DNA of 64,000 nt, from positions 149,991,153 to 150,055,152 of the forward strand of contig OX336391.1 of the NCBI GenBank assembly GCA_946902985.2. Direction: 5' to 3'. The stretch is from Meconema thalassinum. Taxonomy: Eukaryota; Arthropoda; Insecta; Orthoptera; Tettigoniidae. Below the pieces are notes generated by a model, which saw nothing but the letters and a program-made list of their open reading frames with translations, ran no database searches and had not been told where the DNA came from. Shown here piece after piece: positions 24,178-34,770 of the stretch. How positions within the stretch are numbered: the first letter of the stretch is position 1; the number at the start of each line of letters is the position of its first letter. Both the position numbers and the translations under genes were made by a program.

Positions 24178-24232
<55 letters not shown>
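24174..24232 (+). repeat. (AAT)n microsatellite
   Basis: About 18 AAT units, followed at 24249-24280 by short (TTC)n and (TTA)n tracts. Confidence 0.9.
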
Positions 24233-24234
<2 letters not shown>

Positions 24235-24889
24235 CAGTAATAAAGAAATTCTTCTTCTTCTTCTTATTATTATTATTATATCCTGTGACCTCCGGAGAGG
24301 CCTGGCGTAGGTCTTTAAACTAATCGCCCGTGCGTCCTGTGCGTCGCAAAATATTTCGTCCAATACAAGCTAGGTGAACCGTATTGGATTTCGGCATTTC
24401 TTCATTTATATCGTAATAAAAAAACTGAATAACACATGATTTAAAAACCAGCTTTTAGTTAGTTATTGTTGTTTTAAGTGGCAGAACTGTGAGGTTATCC
24501 ACCCCAACCAGCTTTTATTCTTAGTCAAGAAACGATCCTTTGAATTTCCCAATGGCAGCAATGTTGTCGAATACAAATAAAAATAACAACTGGTAGATAG
24601 CCTGGACTCACTCGTATGATACACAGTACGTAATCATCATTGCAGAGTTTTCAGTGACACCATTCCATTATTAAAATGCATTAAATGCAATAAAATTGAT
24701 TCGAATATGATTGTGTCCACGTAGTAATAAAGTATTGACTAGGTGTGCACAACCAAATTCGATTCAATTTACTTAAAATTAAATTTAATGGAAATAAAAA
24801 ACTTGAAAAGACGAACGCTTGTGCAGTCTTTTACGTGTTAGAGCCATTCTTCGGAAAGCTCACTTTTTGAATTAGAGTGAACTCTGCAA

Positions 24890-25050
24890 ACTTTTCAATC
24901 CGTATTTTGAAAAAGCAGTGAAGGAAATTAGAAAAAAAATTAAAGTAGGAGCAAAGATTCAAGGAGAAATAATTTCAAGTCTGTGATTTGCTGATGACAT
25001 TGTTATCTTAGACAATTCACCAGAGGATTTTAATGAGTTCTTAAACGGTA
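24890..25050 (+). pseudogene. LINE reverse transcriptase fragment
   Basis: Translation gives LCKLFNPYFEKAVKEIRKKI, then KIQGEIISSL, a stop, and FADDIVILDN. FADD is the catalytic motif of non-LTR reverse transcriptases, with the typical spacing after the upstream helix. The stop immediately before FADD kills it. It is the only RT active-site remnant in the left flank. Confidence 0.7.
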
Positions 25051-25122
25051 AGGGCTCCGTCTTGAGGAATTAATACATGATGAAAATCATTAAATGAAAA
25101 AGTATATATATTTATATAGGTA

Positions 25123-25975
25123 TATCTCTACTTAGTATAAAACAAAGTCCCTGATTCTTGGATGTCAGCACTGGATGGATTGTGATGCGGTTTTTACCAT
25201 TCTGTAAAGGATATCTCGAGGAAGATTTCTGTAGAAAATAATATATTTATGATCAAAGGAAGCCAAGCAGTAACGATTTCAGTGAAAAGGTCGTAAAATA
25301 ACCCTGGCGTCCGTGCGCTTTCTACGCTTGCGCTGGTCAAACCGTTAAAAATGTCTAAATACTATGAGTGTAAGAATTGTGCAACATGGAAATTTCTACA
25401 AAAAAGTCCGTGAGAGCATATCTCTATCTTCAGTACATCGCCCACTGTAAGTGCTTTTACGTTTTCATTTCTTCCAACAATCTCCATTCAATTACTGAGG
25501 AGACAGTTTACGAGCCAGATAGGGACAGGCCTATCACCCTAGTTACAGCCTAGCTAGCGGGCGAGCATATTACTCCAGATACAGTCAGCAGCAAACTATC
25601 TTGTCGTGTTGAGTTAAGACTTCAGAAAAGATTGGTTATGCTTAGAGTTTCCCTGAAAGTGCAACTCGGCTTTTCTTCATTTCGACTGTGAACTTTTCGT
25701 TCCGAAAAATACACAGTCAAGTTAAGATTGGACGGAAGGGGAATTTGTGTTTCATGCACCACGCTATTCTTAAATTACGTCTGACAAGAATTCGTTGCAC
25801 ATGCATCTCTATGATAATATAATTAATAGTCCAGTCAGTGATTTTAACCCATCATATCGAGACGTTAAACGGATACAGGTAGTAGTTCATTGACATCGAA
25901 AAGAAAAGCGCTTATCACGTAATGCATTCATAACTGTTCCCGGGCGAAGCCGGGCCGGGTTGCTAGTTAGTATAT
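25123..25975 (+). mobile_element. Z element (+), complete
   Basis: About 850 bp from TCTCTACTTAGTATAAAAC to a GC-rich terminus containing CCCGGGCGAAGCCGGGCCGG and TTGCTAGTTAGTATATAA. An inverted copy lies at 28838-29694. No coding capacity is seen. Its terminus has the same sequence as the satellite monomer at 35285-37106. Confidence 0.75.
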
Positions 25976-25994
25976 AATAGAATGCAGCCGGAAA

Positions 25995-27516
25995 AAAAAA
26001 CTAAACAAAAACAGAACCCCCTGTTGACGTCAAATTGGTAGGTGAAAAGCTAAAGGAAGTAGGGAACTTTTGCTAATTAGGAAGCTAAATAACCAGTGAT
26101 GGACGGAGCAAAGGGGATATAATATTAGGTTGGCTCAGGCAAGGAAAACATTTCTACAGGAAAGAAATCTGTTGACATCCAATATAGATTTAGGAATTTG
26201 GAAGTCATTTCTGAAAGCCTTTTATCAAAAAGGTTTCCAGGCCTAAAACAAATACGTGCCAGGATCGAGCAAATTTCGATACCCCTAGAACCTTTTGGAA
26301 GAAGACCTAACACTGCAAATACATCTGCAGCTCTCTCCAGCATACAAAGAACTGTTACAAGAGCTACGAAGAAAAAGGGACTAGTTCGAAGAAATTTTCT
26401 ACAAAACAGACGCAATGATCAACAAGGATTGGATGAAAGAGGAATACCTGATGACACGCTTTACGATACACGATGGGTGATTGGATAGCGTGTTGGTCTA
26501 CTAACCCCCAAGATTGCAGGTTCGCTCCTGGCCGTGGTAAGTGATTTTTTTTGAAAGGCGGCAAAAATACGACACGCATGTCATACGATGTTGGCATGTC
26601 AAAGAACCCATTTGAATTCAATAGGCCGTGTTCATAATGGAAAAATTAATCTCGGGAGTTTCCGCCAACACAAAGTTCCTCATTTCTCTACTAGAATGCG
26701 CTATAGTGTTCAAGGAGCTTAGGTATCTAACCTCCTTGACTTTCATAGTGATTCAAGGAACAACGAAATTCGACATGCAAGCTACCCTCTGGGTGTCAAA
26801 TTACAAAGCTTGCACCCGGCACCCGAGGCTATACGATAAAAAAATAAAAATAAAAAAGTAAAAAAAAAAATCATCGTATTTGTGCCAGGAAATCCTTTCA
26901 CCAGGCTAGCCAGGAGTGTACATGTGTTTTGTGTGGAGAACAGTGCGATACATAATATCGCTTAGTGGAGTGCATGAAGAGAACGGTCTCTCTGATTTAC
27001 TTTTGCTCTGATTCTTAAGTTAAGTGTTATTTAGCCTGATGTAATGTACATATTTTGCTCATTGTGCTCAATAAATTCGTTATTATTATTATTTTTGAAA
27101 GCCTTTGTCTGGAGCGTGACGCTCTATGGAAGTGAAACTTGAACTATTGGCGCAGCAGAAAAGAGGAGAATAGACGCGTTTGAAATGTGGTGTTACAGGA
27201 GAATGATGAAGATCAGATGGGTAGATAGAACAACAAATGAAGATGCATTTAGACGAGTGGGAGAGGAGAGATGTTTCTGGCGACTGCTATTGAAGAAATG
27301 AGATGGTTTGGTACTACACACACTACGACACCCAGGAATAGCAGAGTAAGTTATGGGAGGAAGGGTTCAGGACAAGAACTGTAGTGTTAGACCAAGGTTA
27401 GAATATGTTAAAAAGATTGTCTCGGATGTGAGGTGTGGCAGCTATGTATGGGAAAAAACGATTAGCTCAGGATAGGAAGGCATGGAAAGACGCATAAAAC
27501 CAGTAAAAATGATTCT

Positions 27517-27548
<32 letters not shown>

Positions 27549-27550
27549 CT
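25995..27550 (+). pseudogene. LINE family A tail, split by an 870-bp insertion
   Basis: The LINE runs 25995-26220 (LVGEKLKEVGNF counterpart to TTTCTGAAAGCC) and resumes at 27092 with TTTTTGAAAGCCTTTGTC, ending with the (CAA)n tail at 27518-27549. The 26220-27090 insert includes the SINE at 26472-26855. Multiple stops are present. Confidence 0.75.
26472..26855 (+). mobile_element. tRNA-derived SINE, second family
   Basis: The tRNA-like head has box B GGTTCGCTCC near 26519. The body includes CATTTGAATTCAATAGGCC, and the 3' part reads AGCTTGCACCCGGCACCC. The 3' half recurs at 53611-53755. Confidence 0.65.
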
Positions 27551-28034
27551 GCAGGGAATAAATAAAAATATAGATCTACTCAAGTGCGCTGGCTGAAACC
27601 CGTATTATAACAGGAATGGTGCAGCCTGGATACATGCACGCACATGTTATTTACAGGCCTTTAAAGTTGTAAAACAAAGGAAAGGCAACCCTATTTTTCA
27701 TACATTTTCAAAAGCTTCTTTTATATCCTTTGACCAACAGACAGATTTATATAAATTAAAATAAGTATAGAACTTACAGTCAGAAATAAGTTCCATCTTT
27801 AAACCTCACGAAGATAGTACCTTACTTCAAGTCCCCACCTACCTCTTCTTTGAGGGGCAGATGACCTCTCAGTTCCACCCCTTAAAAACAATAACTAACT
27901 AACTAACTACCTCTCTACGACCTTCGTACAATTTTATACACAACTTCAGTCAACACTGAAATACAGGTTCAGACAAGATTTAAACACACCTAACTACACG
28001 GGAATGATGCCAAGGTGTTCCAGGCCCCTAAAAT
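27551..28034. other. no recognised gene
   Basis: Non-coding. The minus strand of 27848-27905 belongs to a small dispersed repeat (GGGGCAGATGACCTC) also seen at 30900-30960. Confidence 0.45.
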
Positions 28035-28470
28035 GAATTGACAATATCTGCCTTTCTTTCATTTGTCCAAATAGTTGCGTACTTTTTGTCTTTTTCCTGA
28101 AAAAATACGAATTCTAATCTTATTTCTAAATATAATCCTGTCTAGAATTTCTGTAATGCTTATTTTTGTTAAATGCCTTTTTCCCTTCGATGAACCAACT
28201 ATTTTTAATTTGGTATTTTTATCAAAATGGTCAAAGATTTCCTTAGTCAATCTTTCTGGAATAATTCGGACCAAGTGACGATAAACTAAAATTATTTTCT
28301 TTCTGAGAGCATCTGATCATTTTTCCAGTTTGGGTATAAATTTCTTTATTCCTTTTTCTTATCCATGTATTCCGAACTTTCCTCGGTCCAAGTATTCTCC
28401 TTTTTCTCCAATTCTTCTTCTTATCACCCAGAGAATCATGTCCGGAAGCTACTATCCGTTAATTTGGGTA
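28035..28470 (-). pseudogene. LINE family B fragment (-), decayed
   Basis: The minus-strand frame at 28059-28274 contains FDHFDKNTKLKIVGSSKGKR and RIFSGKRQKVRNYLDK, aligning loosely with the family B tail. The rest is frameshifted. Confidence 0.45.
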
Positions 28471-28837
28471 ACCCAGCCATGTTTCTCCTGCATAAGGGAG
28501 ATAGTACACATACTGGGACCGCGGGTTGCAGGTGCTGTAAGCCAGGATTTTACCTTCATATATTTCTGCTTCTTCCTGAAGAGATATACCCACGCTAAGC
28601 CACGACTCACCGCTGTTTCTAACATGTTCTCGTCTTTTTTACCTCTATATATTTCCCTCCAGTAACCGTGACGTCACCGAGTAATGTCATCTCGTTATTT
28701 CACTGTCTTGAGGTTTGCTCCTGAAATAGCTCCGTTGGAAGGTTTGCTATTACTTTAAGAAATGTTTGCTGTTGATTATTCAAGATTTAGCCATCCAATG
28801 TTCAATATTGAAGTCCAGAGGAACAGCCATATATATT
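28471..28837. other. no recognised gene
   Basis: Non-coding sequence. Nothing is recognised. Confidence 0.4.
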
Positions 28838-29694
28838 TACTGGCAACCTGACCCGGCTTCGCCCGGGAACAGTTATGAATGCATTACGTGATGAACGCTT
28901 TTTTTTCCAATGTCAATGAACAACGATCAATATCCGTTTTACGTCTCGGCATGAGGGGTTAAAACCACTGACTGGACTATCAATTATATTATCATGGAGA
29001 TGCATGTGCAACAAATTCTTGTCAGACGTAATTTAAGAATGGCGAGTGCATGAAACACGAATCCCCCTTCCATCCAATCTTAACTTGACTGTGAGTTTTG
29101 CGGAACGAAAAGCTCACAGGCGAAATGAAGAAAAGCCGAGTTGCACTTCCAGGGAAACTCCAATCACAACCACTATTCTCCAAAGTTTTTAACTCAACAT
29201 GACTCGATAGTTTGCTGCAGGCTGTATCTCGGGCAATAAGCTCGTCAGCTAGCTAAGCTGTAACTGGAGTGATACACTCGCCCCTAGCTAGCTCGTAAAC
29301 TGTCGCCTCAGTAACTGAATGGTGATTGTTGGAAGAAATGAAAACGTAAACACACTATAGTAGACGATGTATTGAAGATAGAGATATGCTCTCCCGGGCG
29401 TTTTGTAGAACTTTTCATGCTGAACAATTCTTACACTCATAGTATATAGATATTTTTAACGGTTTGCCCAGCGTAAGCTTAAAAAGCGCACGGACGCCAG
29501 TTTTTTTTCCAATTTTCCACTGAAATCGTTAGTGCTCGGTTTCCTTTGATTATAAATAAATTGTTTTCTACAGAAATCATCCTCGAGATATCCTTTAAAG
29601 AATGATGAATATCGCATCAAAATCCAGTCAGTGGCTTTCGAGTTTACCCGTGACATCCAAGAATCGGGGACTTTGTTTTATAGCAAGTAGAGAT
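28838..29694 (-). mobile_element. Z element (-), complete
   Basis: Reverse-orientation copy of 25123-25975, from ACCTGACCCGGCTTCGCCC at its left end to AAGTAGAGA at its right end. The pair forms a large inverted repeat spaced by about 2.9 kb. Confidence 0.75.
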
Positions 29695-29712
29695 GATATA
29701 GCCTTCCCTAAT

Positions 29713-30218
29713 CGGGCGGCTACGGTGGCATAGTTGGTAGCATGCTGAGCTTCTATGCCCAAGATCGTGGGTTCAAACCCGGCCACAGTCGTAAGATTTT
29801 TAAGAGTGGTAATAACCCCTCAGTATGCCTTCCTTCGCAGGGGAACCAAAACCAGCGGGCCCATGTCATAGATTTATGGCATGTAAAATAAGCGTCCACT
29901 AACTATAATTGTGTGAAGCCTAATTTGCAGGTTAGATTTTGTTAACACTCTCTAAGTTCCAACGTTCGTCGCCAGGTGCCGGTTGTGGTGGCATCTAGTA
30001 GCATGGTTCGCAGCTATGTATCGTTGATGGTAAAATTTGTTAGCAAAAGTAGGAACTACTTGAAATTGATCGTCTGCAGTCCTTACCTGAATTACAGATA
30101 ACACACACTAATACAGCCATCACAATTAACACTGGTTATCAGACAAATTCTACACACACCCAAAGTACACGGGGCTACATGACCGCGTTGTCGCAACCCC
30201 TAAACTCAGGAATCAATC
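29713..30218 (+). mobile_element. SINE subfamily A (+)
   Basis: Head GTGGCATAGTTGGTAGCATG, box B GGTTCAAACCC and the body with GTCATAGATTTATGGCATG, ending CCTAAACTCAGGAATC. The target duplication is not clear. Confidence 0.8.
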
Positions 30219-30264
30219 AATTTTTCTATTTGATTAATCTGGCAGCGGTAGCTATGCTCGCTAA

Positions 30265-30480
30265 CGCGCAGCGCTAGGCCATGTGGCCAAGCTACCTGTG
30301 GACTCAGTAGACCTGGGTTAGAACCCCACCGTCGCGACGGCTGTCCTTTAAATGGTTTCCCGTGCCTTCCCATTTTCAACTCCAGGAAAATGCTTGGATG
30401 GTACCTTATAATAGGCCACGACCTATTCCTGACACCTCATTACCCAGTTTCATTCATTAATTTCTAGCATGGAATGCTTT
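30265..30480 (+). mobile_element. tRNA-derived SINE, CCAGG-core type
   Basis: The box B-like GGGTTAGAACCCC near 30315 is followed by the core GGTTTCCCGTGCCTTCCC and CTCCAGGAAAATGC. The core is shared with fragments at 1990-2100 (minus), 3488-3645, 31250-31330 and 52300-52370. Confidence 0.65.
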
Positions 30481-30794
30481 TCAGTCGGTCAACACGATTG
30501 TGCCCAATTCGATTAAGCAGGGACACAAATATTTAAACACTCTAACCTAAAAGAAACATTAAATGAAGTATTTGTCACTAAATTAACACACATTTTTTAT
30601 AAAAAGAAATATTCATTTCATCTTTCGTTAACTCTCAAGAGGTTGGCGTCAGGATGGGGCAGCAGACTGTAAAATCCACACACCACATAAGCTTAGAAGT
30701 TCATCCCATCGCATCTCATCCCCGACGCGGTTGAAAACGGGAATAATAAGGTGTGAACATACTTACCCTATTCACTTAAGCTATATCATCTTCT

Positions 30795-30965
30795 GGATCG
30801 CGAGCGTGGTAGTGCAGTGGTCAGGTTGCTTGCCTCTCTCCAATGAGAACCGGGTTCCACTCCTGGTCATGGCATGTGAGTATTTAGAAGTGAGTTAGTT
30901 AGTTAGTTAGTTATTGAGGTTTCAAGGGGCGGAACTACGAGGTCATCTGCCCCTAACATTTCGAA
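30795..30965 (+). mobile_element. tRNA-like SINE head plus dispersed repeat
   Basis: The box A-like GTGGTAGTGCAGTGG and box B-like GGGTTCCACTCC at 30806-30865 are joined to a (GTTA)n tract and the GGTCATCTGCCCCTAAC repeat found inverted at 27848. Confidence 0.5.
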
Positions 30966-31169
30966 GTGAAATATCGCGTCCTGTGGTTTGGATTCCACGT
31001 AAAATAGAGGTGCCGTGGCTCATTATCGCGAAATTAATGGTCACGTAATACTACAAGCTTGTTTTCTTTCATCTTCTGGATTTGAGAGTAATTCCTGCTA
31101 TAATATAATTGCATTTTTATAATCACCTTTTACTCGTACATTCCGACACTGTTTCTGTTATCCCATACA

Positions 31170-31460
31170 CCGGCTCTATGGTCTCGGGGTACTTATTGAG
31201 ACTCAGCCCCGTGAGCCAAAACTGAGAATAGTTGGGTTTGCTTCCCCTCGGAGACATACTAGAAGTGGTTTTCCATGGTTTCCCACTTCTGCTCCAGGCA
31301 AATACCAGAACAGTTTCTAACTGAAGGCCATGGTCTCAATTACAAATACGCACTACAATAGACAAGACAATAACACAGCTTATCAGGGAAATCCTACATA
31401 CAGCTAAAGTACGCCAGGATGAAATGGCCACGATATCCAAGCCTCTAAAATAAAATTTAT
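31170..31460 (+). mobile_element. SINE-like fragment, CCAGG-core type
   Basis: Contains GTTTCCCACTTCTGCTCC, AGGCAAATACC and the downstream ACTGAAGGCCATGG block of the SINE core. The head is missing or degraded. Confidence 0.5.
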
Positions 31461-31606
31461 CTTCCAAAACTTCATTACTTTGAGTAATTATCGGGTCGTT
31501 AGTATTTCGATGTTTTGAACTCATGCAATACAAAGCATTCTACTGTGGATCCACTTCACAAGCTTCAAGCCGTTTCAAAGAGGAAACTTTCAAATTTCTT
31601 GTACCT

Positions 31607-31612
31607 GGAGTA
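31607..31612 (+). repeat. Polinton left target-site duplication
   Basis: GGAGTA immediately precedes the first TIR base. The right counterpart is GGCGTA, matching 5 of 6 bases. Six bases is the standard Polinton duplication length. Confidence 0.8.
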
Positions 31613-31677
31613 AGTAGGGAGACTGGGGGGGTTTTGACTCAAATACCGTTATTTATGCAAATGAGGGGGGCGTGGCA

Positions 31678-31734
31678 AGGTCAATGACCTTGAGGTAGGT
31701 CATGATCAATGACCTTGAGGTAGGTCATTGACCC
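31678..31734. promoter_or_regulatory. IR-1 nuclear-receptor-like sites, left TIR
   Basis: 31678-31690 is a perfect AGGTCA-A-TGACCT palindrome. 31703-31715 (TGATCAATGACCT) and 31722-31734 (AGGTCATTGACCC) are near matches in the same IR-1 spacing, and TGACCTTGA, the complement of the monomer site TCAAGGTCA, occurs twice. In insects the IR-1 form is the consensus for EcR/USP and the monomer form for FTZ-F1/ERR-type receptors. Binding is inferred from sequence only. Confidence 0.5.
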
Positions 31735-31800
31735 CAAGGTCGCCGGGACCCCGGAAGGTAAACAAACCTTGGAGGGTCCAGGAACCGGTTTGAGGGGGTG

Positions 31801-31915
31801 TGGGTGGAGGGGGAGGAGTGGGGGGGGTGGGGAGGGGGGAGGGGGGAGGGGGAGGGGGGAGGGGGAGGGGGAGGGGGAGGGGGAGGGGGGAGGGGGGTGG
31901 TGGCGAGGGTGGGGG
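31801..31915 (+). repeat. G-rich tract with quadruplex potential, left TIR
   Basis: Dozens of G runs of 4-8 are separated by single A or T bases. The opposite TIR has the C-rich complement (50788-50903), so the G strand reads inward from both ends. It produces spurious Gly- or Pro-rich open frames. Confidence 0.8.
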
Positions 31916-32099
31916 ATGAGGGGGAAGGATGGAAGAGGCTCTGCACGAGACCCTCCTCGACCCAGTCTCTCTGTTGGACTGAGCGCCTTCTCTGTTATTA
32001 TCCTGGGCTATATAGCTTTGCTTTGAGCCCGATGAGATCCGAGTATTGCCGAAGGTTTCCGAATCCTTGGTTGTGAATGAATTGTCAGAGAATTGAACG

Positions 32100-32371
32100 G
32101 TCAACTGGTGTGTGTGTGTGTGTGTGTGACGTCACAGCAGTTTACGGGATGTGGGGTAGGTCATGAACGGGAGTGTTTTGAATGGAAAACATTAGTGTAA
32201 CTGGTGTGTGTGTGTATGACGTCACAGCAGATTACGGGATGTGGGGTAGGTCATGAACGGGAGTGTTTTGAATGGAAAACATTAGTGTAACTGGTGTGTG
32301 TGTGTGTGACGTCACAGCAGATTACGGGATGTGGGGTAGGTCATGAACGGGAGTGTTTTGAATGGAAAACA
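32100..32371 (+). repeat. 90-bp tandem repeat x3, left TIR only
   Basis: Period measured from TGACGTCA at 32127, 32217 and 32307. Each unit holds (TG)n, TGACGTCACAGCAG, GGATGTGGGGTAGGTCATGA and GAATGGAAAACAT. The right TIR holds one unit. Confidence 0.92.
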
Positions 32372-32562
32372 TGGATGGCGGTGGTTGTTGAACCCTGACG
32401 TGGTAGGTTGGTTAGGTGTGAATGGGTCTGAGAGACAAACAAGATGGGGTTGAAAGCGCTCAATGGTAAACAAACATCGATGCGTGGGTGGATGTTTAAT
32501 GAACATAGGTGTTTGTGTGAATGAATAAACAGATTTGAACGGTTAACCTGTGTGTGACGTCA
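32127..32562. promoter_or_regulatory. four TGACGTCA (CRE-type) palindromes
   Basis: Perfect TGACGTCA at 32127-32134, 32217-32224, 32307-32314 and, outside the repeats, 32555-32562. This is the consensus for CREB/ATF bZIP proteins. The single copy in the right TIR is mutated to TGATGTCA. Function is inferred only. Confidence 0.45.
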
Positions 32563-32776
32563 CATGGGATGACTAATCCTGAGATTGACAACGGGTTGTA
32601 TGGTAGGTCATGTCTGGGAATGACCTTACGGTGATTGAGAGGGTGCGGGACAAATGATGAGGTAAACGTGTCTGAATCATGAATGGAGATGGATGGTGGG
32701 TGTTGAACTCTGGCTTGCTTGGTAGGGTGAATGTAAAAACAAATAAAACCAGAAGCAAAAAAAGTAAAATTATGTT

Positions 32777-34011
32777 TTATTTTGACTCTTCATCTTCCTC
32801 TTCATCATCATCATCATCTTCTTCTTCTTCTTCTTCTTCATCTTCTTCTTCTCTCCCACGCCCTTCCATCGCTGACATTAACTCCGTAAAAAACTCCACC
32901 AAAACTGGATCATTTCCAAAGCTATAAAAAAAAATGTATACAATAAAGAGTACAACAAAATTGTTTTATAACGCTTGTTTATCTAAATATTGTATTGTGA
33001 ATTGCTGGGAGTGTGTGAGAGCAAGTACAGTTCACCTAAGTCTGCAGCAGCTTCCAGCGGACGCCCTTAGGGTGAGCTACAAGTTCTGTTCATTTTAAGT
33101 AGTTTCAAAATTTTGCTACTAGATATTAATGATACCTAGTGGTGAATGTTGGAACTTGAGTATGGGTTTCAGTGCTGGCAGTGTTCACGAACATGTGTGA
33201 CTCACTTGAGTATGTAGCTGCTTCCAGCGAACGCCTTTAGGGTGAGCTACAAGTTCCAAGTTTTTTGCTACCAGATAATAATGCCATCTAGTGGTAAATG
33301 TTGGAACTTGTTTTGACAAAATCTAACCTGTCAATTTAGCTTCACACAAGTTTAGTCTGTGGACGGATCTTTTACATGTCATAAAGTGAGAACATGTAAC
33401 CACTGGCTTTACTCCCCCTCCAAAGGAAGGCATACTGAAGGATTTTAACACACTTAAAAAAATCTGACTTCCTTCCCAATCCTTTTTTTATTCATCGCAA
33501 TAACACGGGTTAGAGACAAATTCTACTCACACCCAAGTAAACATGGGCTACAAAGGCGGTAACTACGCTCAGTATTTCTAATCATTTTGAAGAAGAAAAA
33601 AACACCGCTTGCTTCCAGTATTTGACCAGATCAGGAATGGAATGAATTAAACTCCATCTAGCGGCGAGAAAGATCTGTGTTGGCTGCCAAAGCCTGTCTC
33701 ACTTTTGTCAGTCAATGTTTAAATGAATGACAGATAAAAAGAAATGATAGTGGAGGGTGTTGCCGGAAGAAAATTTTGACAGGGAAAACTGGTGTTCCCA
33801 GAGAAAAACCTGTCTGCTTTTGGTTTGCCCAGCACAGATCTAACATAAAGTGACTGGAATTGAACCACGCACCCAGCCGTGAGAGACTGGCGTGCTGCTA
33901 CATAAGGCTTTAGTAAATAAATAATACTTACATTAACAGATCAAGCGTCAACTCCTCGTGGTTTTCTTCTTCTTCCAGCCGCATGACTTCATTGATCTTG
34001 TTGCCAGACAT
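32777..34011 (-). CDS. small acidic protein, two exons, unknown function
   Basis: I infer a spliced gene on the minus strand. Exon 1 runs from ATG 34011 to 33932 and ends at a consensus donor (AT|GTAAGTATT). Exon 2 runs from 32921, after a T-rich acceptor (TTTTTTTTATAG), to the stop at 32779-32777, with an AATAAA overlapping the end. The phases match exactly and give 74 residues. The N-terminal part contains EVMRLEEEE and is rich in Leu and Glu. The middle has DPVLVEFFTELMSAM, and the last 26 residues are almost all Glu/Asp. A TATATAAAG box lies at 34055-34047, suitably upstream. The intron holds SINE material. No family is recognised. A highly acidic tail could bind basic proteins or act in transcription, but that is speculation. 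Confidence 0.6.
33005..33480 (-). mobile_element. SINE subfamily B fragments (-) inside the Polinton
   Basis: Two partial 3' blocks (AGCTGCTTCCAGCG, GGTGAGCTACAAGTTC), at about 33040-33150 and 33215-33300, are followed by the body (TTTACATGTCATAAA, CTCCAAAGGAAGGCATAC). They lie in the intron of the acidic gene. The tRNA head is missing. Confidence 0.7.
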
Positions 34012-34046
34012 TGCAGCGAATGATATGTTGTGAAAAGGAACAAACT

Positions 34047-34189
34047 CTTTATATACTGTGTGTTTTCTGGTGAAAGGAAGGTCAGTAACGATTCCTGTAT
34101 TAATGCAGGGTAATGCCGTATGGAGGTCATGCTTGTGTGAAAGGAACGGTAATCCATGGGCGTTTCCCGTATTCGGAGGGGTATAAATA
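34047..34189. promoter_or_regulatory. divergent promoter pair
   Basis: On the minus strand TATATAAAG at 34055-34047 serves the acidic gene, whose ATG is at 34011. On the plus strand TATAAATA at 34182-34189 faces right, about 30 bp before a short leader exon that ends at the donor CAG|GTAATA (34273/34274). Confidence 0.55.
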
Positions 34190-34383
34190 GTCGAGCAGAA
34201 TTGAAATGAAAATAGAGTTAACTAGGAGCTTACAGCGTTCACACTAGATTGCAATTGGATCCTTGTCTATCAGGTAATATTCAACATACTTAAGTATATA
34301 ACTTTAAAGTATATCCTAGTGTATATATTTGACTATGTGCTACTGGGAGACTAACTCAGCCAAATGGTTTACAAAATAAGTGA

Positions 34384-34770
34384 TTGTACTGTACAGAAAA
34401 GAGGAGAATTGAAGCATTTGAAATGTGGTGTTACAGGAGAATGATGAAGATCAGATGGGTAGAGAGAGTAACAAATAAAGAGGTATTAAGACGAGTGGGA
34501 GAGGAGAGATGTTTCTGGCGAGTGCTAATGAAGAGAAGATATAGATTGGTAGGACAAATATTAAGACACCAGGAATAGCAAGCTAAGTTATGGAAGGAAG
34601 GTTCGAGGACAAAAACTGTAGGGGTAGACCAAGGTTAGAATATGTTAAACAGATTGTGTCGGGTGTAGCGTGTCGGAGCTATGTAGAGATGAAACGATTA
34701 GCTCAGGACAGGGAGGCATGGAGAGCTGCATCAAACCAGTCAAAAGACTGAAGACTCAAACAACAACTGT
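34384..34770 (+). pseudogene. LINE family A tail inside the Polinton
   Basis: 64 codons are open (KRRIEAFEMWCYRRMMKIRW, then EVLRRVGEERCFWRVLMKRR), then the frame breaks. The 3' end reads CAAAAGACTGAAGACTC. This is a host retrotransposon inserted after the Polinton arrived, or carried along with it. Confidence 0.75.

Larger units (their letters stand above)
31613..32478 (+). repeat. Polinton left TIR (866 bp)
   Basis: It pairs with 50413-51088. The order inward is: terminal AGTAGGGAGACTG and G run; nuclear-receptor-type palindromes (31678-31734); G-rich tract (31801-31915); TATATAGC region near 32009; 90-bp tandem repeats; and a 100-bp inner segment ending GGTAAACAAACATC. It is longer than the right TIR by about 190 bp, almost all from two extra 90-bp units. 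Confidence 0.93.

Noticed and set aside
31706..32104. Pro-rich and Gly-rich frames in both TIRs
   Set aside because: They are translations of the G/C-rich simple-sequence tract. Equal frames exist on both strands and there is no promoter logic.
32679..32927. Plus-strand frame with a long serine run inside the Polinton
   Set aside because: It is the antisense reading of the Glu/Asp-rich exon 2 on the minus strand, which has splice and polyadenylation signals. The serine frame has none.
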